DNA from: Methanosarcinales archaeon
Lineage (GTDB): Archaea > Halobacteriota > Syntropharchaeia > Alkanophagales > Methanospirareceae
Assembly (NCBI GenBank): GCA_030665925.1
Contig: DAOUYX010000060.1
Span: 1-8,107 of the forward strand
DNA length: 8,107 nt
Direction of reading: 5' to 3'
Shown piece after piece: positions 5,940 through 8,107 of this stretch. The notes beneath the pieces are model-generated. The model was not told where the DNA came from, ran no database searches, and saw only the letters and a program-made list of their open reading frames with translations. The stretch's first letter is position 1, and every line of letters starts with the position of its first letter. Position numbers and translations under genes: made by a program.

Positions 5940-5980
5940 GCCTTCTAAGCCGGGGATCGCGGGTTCGAATCCCGCCGGGT
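5940..5980 (+). repeat. Right attachment site (attR): displaced tRNA-Arg 3' half
   Basis: Exact 41-base direct copy of 4926-4966, beginning at the anticodon arm. It is a fragment, not a working tRNA: the D arm and the 5' acceptor strand are absent. After the identical part it reads ACG where the intact gene reads CCG (5981 versus 4967), a change that would break acceptor pair 2-71. It is followed by TTTTTAT (5985-5991), the kind of T-run that ends archaeal tRNA transcripts. This fits the original host 3' end, displaced by integration and drifting since. Confidence 0.85.
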
Positions 5981-6002
5981 ACGTTTTTATGCGACAGACA
6001 AA

Positions 6003-6012
6003 ATATTTATAG
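6003..6012 (+). promoter_or_regulatory. TATA box of ilvD
   Basis: ATATTTATAG lies about 20 bases past the displaced tRNA fragment and would place transcription start near 6034, giving ilvD a leader of about 10 bases that just contains its AGGTGAT ribosome-binding site. The integration event therefore did not separate ilvD from its promoter. Inferred from motif and spacing. Confidence 0.5.
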
Positions 6013-6033
6013 TATTCGTTGCATTCTAATCGT

Positions 6034-6040
6034 AGGTGAT
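6034..6040 (+). promoter_or_regulatory. Ribosome-binding site deciding the ilvD start
   Basis: AGGTGAT matches the 16S rRNA 3' end and lies 4 bases before ATG 6045. The possible earlier starts GTG 6036 and ATG 6039 overlap this motif, so they are less likely. Confidence 0.6.
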
Positions 6041-6044
6041 GATA

Positions 6045-7682
6045 ATGCGATCAGACGTATTAAAGAGAGGTATTGAGACGTTACCGCACCGGGCGTTATT
6101 AATGTCCGCAGGCCTAAAAGCAGAAGATTTTGACCTGGACAAGCCGTTTGTCGGCGTTGCGAATAGCTATAACAATATTATTCCAGGTCATATCCTTTTG
6201 AATGAATTAACGCAAGAAGTGAAGAGAGGGATCCGAGATGCAGGCGGAGTTCCCTTAGAATGGGGCGTTCCCGGCGTTTGTGACGGCGTTGCGATGTTTG
6301 TGGAGATGCGGCTCAGCCTGCCCAGCCGCGAGCATATTGCGGATAATATAGAAATCATGACCTTATCGCATTCGTTAGACGGCTGGGTTGGCGTAACCAA
6401 CTGTGATAAAATCACGCCTGGGATGTTAATGGCGGCTGGTCGTCTAAATCTACCCGCGATTATGCTTACCGGCGGCCCGATGAAGGCTAATGTCATAGCG
6501 GGGGAAAAACACCATCCCATTGAAGGATTTGGTCTTGTTGGTCAGGTTAAAGGCGGTAAGATGACCGCAGAAGAAGCTGAAAAGTTCCTGCCCGCTATGA
6601 CTTGCGGTGCGGGTTCGTGCGTTGGTCTTTTCACGGCAAATACGATGGCAACCGTGACCGAGGTACTGGGCATGTCAGTCACACGCTGTGCAACCACCTT
6701 GGCAATCGATCCGGTAAAGAAAGAACAAGCGTACGAAACCGGTAAGAGAATTGTGGCGTTAGTCAAGGAGGATTGTAAGCCACGAGACATAATGACAAAG
6801 AATGCGTTTGAAAACGCCATTCGCGTGGATATGGCAATGGGCGGCTCGACCAATACGGTGTTACACATTCCCGCGATAGCCAAAGAAGCGGGCGTTGAGA
6901 TTGACGTTAATATGTTCGATGCGATTTCACGAGAAACACCGAATTTATGTAAGATCATTCCCGCAGGCCCGTACGAGATGGCGGATATTGACCGAGCAGG
7001 CGGCATTCCCGCAGTGCTTAACCGCTTAAAAGATATGCTCAAGGATTCGCCAACAGTGAACGGTAAATCAATCAAGGAGATAGCGGCAGAAGGAACCGTC
7101 CTGGATGACGAGGTTATTCGAGCGATAGATAATGCATACTTCACAGAGGGTGGCATTGCAGTATTAAAAGGGAATATCGCACACAGCTCGATAATAAAGC
7201 AAACTGCGGTTGAAGAAGACATGATGGTGCATTCAGGTCCTGCTCGAGTGTTTTATACCGAAAAGGATTTGTTAGACGCGATAGAAGCGAAGAAGATCGT
7301 TGAAGGTGATGTGGTGGTCTTGCCGTTCCAGGGACCTGCGGGCGCACCGGGCATGCCGGAAATGCTCACGCCAACTGATGCCATAATGGGGGCAGGGTAT
7401 CAAAAGGTAGCGTTAATCACCGATGGCAGATTCTCTGGCGGCACTTCGGGACCTTGCATTGGTCATATCGAGATGGAAGCGTACAACGGTGGAGCGCTCG
7501 GTGCCATACAGAATGGCGATATCCTTGAGATAAATATTCCTAATAGAACGCTCAATGTGAAACTAAGCGATGCGGAGATTAAAGAGCGGCTGAAGAAAGT
7601 TGAAGTACCGGAACGGAAACTTACGCCGTTATTAGAATCGTACCGACGGAAGTTTACCGGCGTTAATTGTTATGGTAAGTAA
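6045..7682 (+). CDS. ilvD: Dihydroxy-acid dehydratase
   Basis: IlvD removes water from 2,3-dihydroxy-isovalerate and 2,3-dihydroxy-3-methylvalerate to give the 2-oxo acids for valine, leucine and isoleucine, using an iron-sulfur cluster and Mg2+. From ATG 6045 the protein has 545 residues, a normal length, and begins MRSDVLKRGIETLPHRALL as family members do. Visible motifs: NSYNNIIPGH (about 40-49), the cluster cysteine in TNCDKITPGM (C120), a second in MTCGAGSCVGLFTANTM (C192), PGMPEMLTPT near 435-444, and the C-terminal signature TDGRFSGGTSGPCIGH (459-474). The NSYNNIIPGH segment lacks the extra cysteine found in plant-type [2Fe-2S] enzymes, so cluster type is open. Start chosen from the AGGTGAT four bases upstream. 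No other ilv gene is adjacent; it appears monocistronic, with its promoter right after the tRNA fragment and a hairpin after its stop. Arginine codons are mostly CGN (18 of 23), unlike the island gene. Confidence 0.97.
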   Translation: MRSDVLKRGIETLPHRALLMSAGLKAEDFDLDKPFVGVANSYNNIIPGHILLNELTQEVKRGIRDAGGVPLEWGVPGVCDGVAMFVEMRLSLPSREHIADNIEIMTLSHSLDGWVGVTNCDKITPGMLMAAGRLNLPAIMLTGGPMKANVIAGEKHHPIEGFGLVGQVKGGKMTAEEAEKFLPAMTCGAGSCVGLFTANTMATVTEVLGMSVTRCATTLAIDPVKKEQAYETGKRIVALVKEDCKPRDIMTKNAFENAIRVDMAMGGSTNTVLHIPAIAKEAGVEIDVNMFDAISRETPNLCKIIPAGPYEMADIDRAGGIPAVLNRLKDMLKDSPTVNGKSIKEIAAEGTVLDDEVIRAIDNAYFTEGGIAVLKGNIAHSSIIKQTAVEEDMMVHSGPARVFYTEKDLLDAIEAKKIVEGDVVVLPFQGPAGAPGMPEMLTPTDAIMGAGYQKVALITDGRFSGGTSGPCIGHIEMEAYNGGALGAIQNGDILEINIPNRTLNVKLSDAEIKERLKKVEVPERKLTPLLESYRRKFTGVNCYGK

Positions 7683-7690
7683 AGGGCAGT

Positions 7691-7738
7691 AAGCAACGCT
7701 TATTTCATAGTTGCTTCGATTTACAGCTTTCTCTTTTT
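7691..7738 (+). terminator. Candidate terminator of ilvD
   Basis: AAGCAAC (7691-7697) pairs with GTTGCTT (7710-7716) around a 12-base loop, starting 8 bases after the ilvD stop. A pyrimidine-rich stretch ending in five T's (7734-7738) follows. Archaeal termination depends mainly on T-runs, so the T tract is the stronger part of this evidence. Confidence 0.4.
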
Positions 7739-7831
7739 CGGTCAAACGTTGGAAGCTCTATTGCACAGGGGGCGTTGTAACTTTTTCGTATTGAAACGTC
7801 ATTTTTTGAAGAAAGGAGAAAGGAAAAATTC

Positions 7832-7855
7832 ATTCATCGGCTATGATGAATTTTT
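7832..7855 (+). terminator. Hairpin followed by T5
   Basis: ATTCATC (7832-7838) pairs perfectly with GATGAAT (7845-7851) around GGCTAT, and T's run from 7851 to 7855. This looks like a second, stronger terminator on the plus strand. The same bases contain TTTTTATA, so a TATA role is also possible. It may end readthrough from ilvD or an unseen short RNA. Confidence 0.45.
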
Positions 7856-8010
7856 ATAGGTCGGATACAGTAGTTCCGAAAACATAGAGTTCCGAACACC
7901 AGACCCACATCTTAGTATCGAACCAGTGGATTAGAAACGAGAGAAGCACTGTGTCGGTTGCATGGGCAGGAGTATCCAGAGCACAACGCAAGATTGCATC
8001 CCCGATTCCC

Positions 8011-8018
8011 TATAAAAG
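8011..8018 (+). promoter_or_regulatory. Isolated strong TATA box
   Basis: TATAAAAG is the best TATA match in the right part of the window and predicts transcription start near 8038. The ATG at 8044 opens only 13 codons before TAA. An ATG at 8088 starts a frame (MKKATP) that runs off the edge and may be the next gene. What it drives cannot be decided here. Confidence 0.35.
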
Positions 8019-8107
8019 TAACAAAAAGTAGATCTTGCAGTGCATGCCGCTCAAAAACGTTAAAAAATGCGGTAGCTTACGCTAATTATGAAGAAGGCGA
8101 CTCCGCT

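Larger units (their letters stand above)
7683..8107. other. 425-base stretch without a convincing gene
   Basis: No frame on either strand looks like a conserved protein. A frame continuing past the ilvD stop stays open to 7860 but has no ATG and no family likeness. The stretch holds two terminator-like hairpins, a nine-base direct repeat AGTTCCGAA (7872-7880 and 7888-7896), and a strong TATA box at 8011 near the right edge. It is probably an intergenic region ahead of a gene beyond the window. Confidence 0.6.

Noticed and set aside
6188..7347. Long minus-strand frames within ilvD (up to 226 codons)
   Set aside because: Shadows of the ilvD coding strand; their composition follows the reverse complement of a conserved gene.
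7843..7849. ATGATGA resembling a box C of a C/D guide RNA
   Set aside because: No box D (CTGA) at a suitable distance, and the bases are better explained as the 3' arm of a hairpin with a T-run.
8044..8107. Possible start of a next gene at ATG 8044 or ATG 8088
   Set aside because: The first frame stops after 13 codons, and the second has only six codons before the window ends, too little to call.

Overview
The window looks like chromosomal DNA from a euryarchaeon. Genes are preceded by TATA-like boxes about 40-50 bases upstream or by short purine-rich Shine-Dalgarno stretches resembling GAGGTGA, the tRNA gene encodes no CCA, and the gene set (ModE-type regulator, small 2x[4Fe-4S] ferredoxin, archaeal-style IlvD, together with the bacterial-type repair genes mutS and xseB) fits methanogen or methanotroph lineages of the Methanomicrobia/Syntrophoarchaeia type. 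ANME-1-like archaea are a plausible but unproven source. No marker in the window fixes the taxon.

Left part (1-1289, + strand): a short leader, then xseB (exonuclease VII small subunit) and, 7 bases later, an argB (acetylglutamate kinase) frame. The argB frame is continuous from 456 to 1289 except for one in-frame TGA at 582-584. It also carries unusual replacements at otherwise conserved kinase positions, so it is a broken or diverged copy.

Middle part (1300-4780, - strand): mutS (DNA mismatch recognition ATPase) overlaps by 16 bases with a gene for a two-cluster ferredoxin that has a C-terminal heptad-repeat tail. A ModE-type molybdate-responsive regulator follows with its own TATA box, converging on argB.

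Island (4895-5983): a complete tRNA-Arg(TCT) gene on the + strand, followed 1,014 bases later by an exact 41-base copy of its 3' half. This is the signature of site-specific integration into a tRNA gene. The enclosed ~1 kb holds a 51-codon stump of a DUF87/HerA/TraG-like ATPase (- strand), cut just after its Walker A motif, and an orphan gene for a predicted tail-anchored membrane protein with AGA/AGG-rich arginine usage. No integrase is visible, so this looks like a decayed remnant of a plasmid or conjugative/viral element.

Right part (6003-8107): ilvD (dihydroxy-acid dehydratase of branched-chain amino acid synthesis), whose promoter starts about 20 bases past the displaced tRNA fragment, followed by a 425-base stretch with terminator-like hairpins and one isolated strong TATA box but no convincing gene. 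Apart from argB and ilvD (both amino-acid biosynthesis) and mutS and xseB (both DNA repair), the genes do not form one pathway. The island is the least ordinary part of the window.
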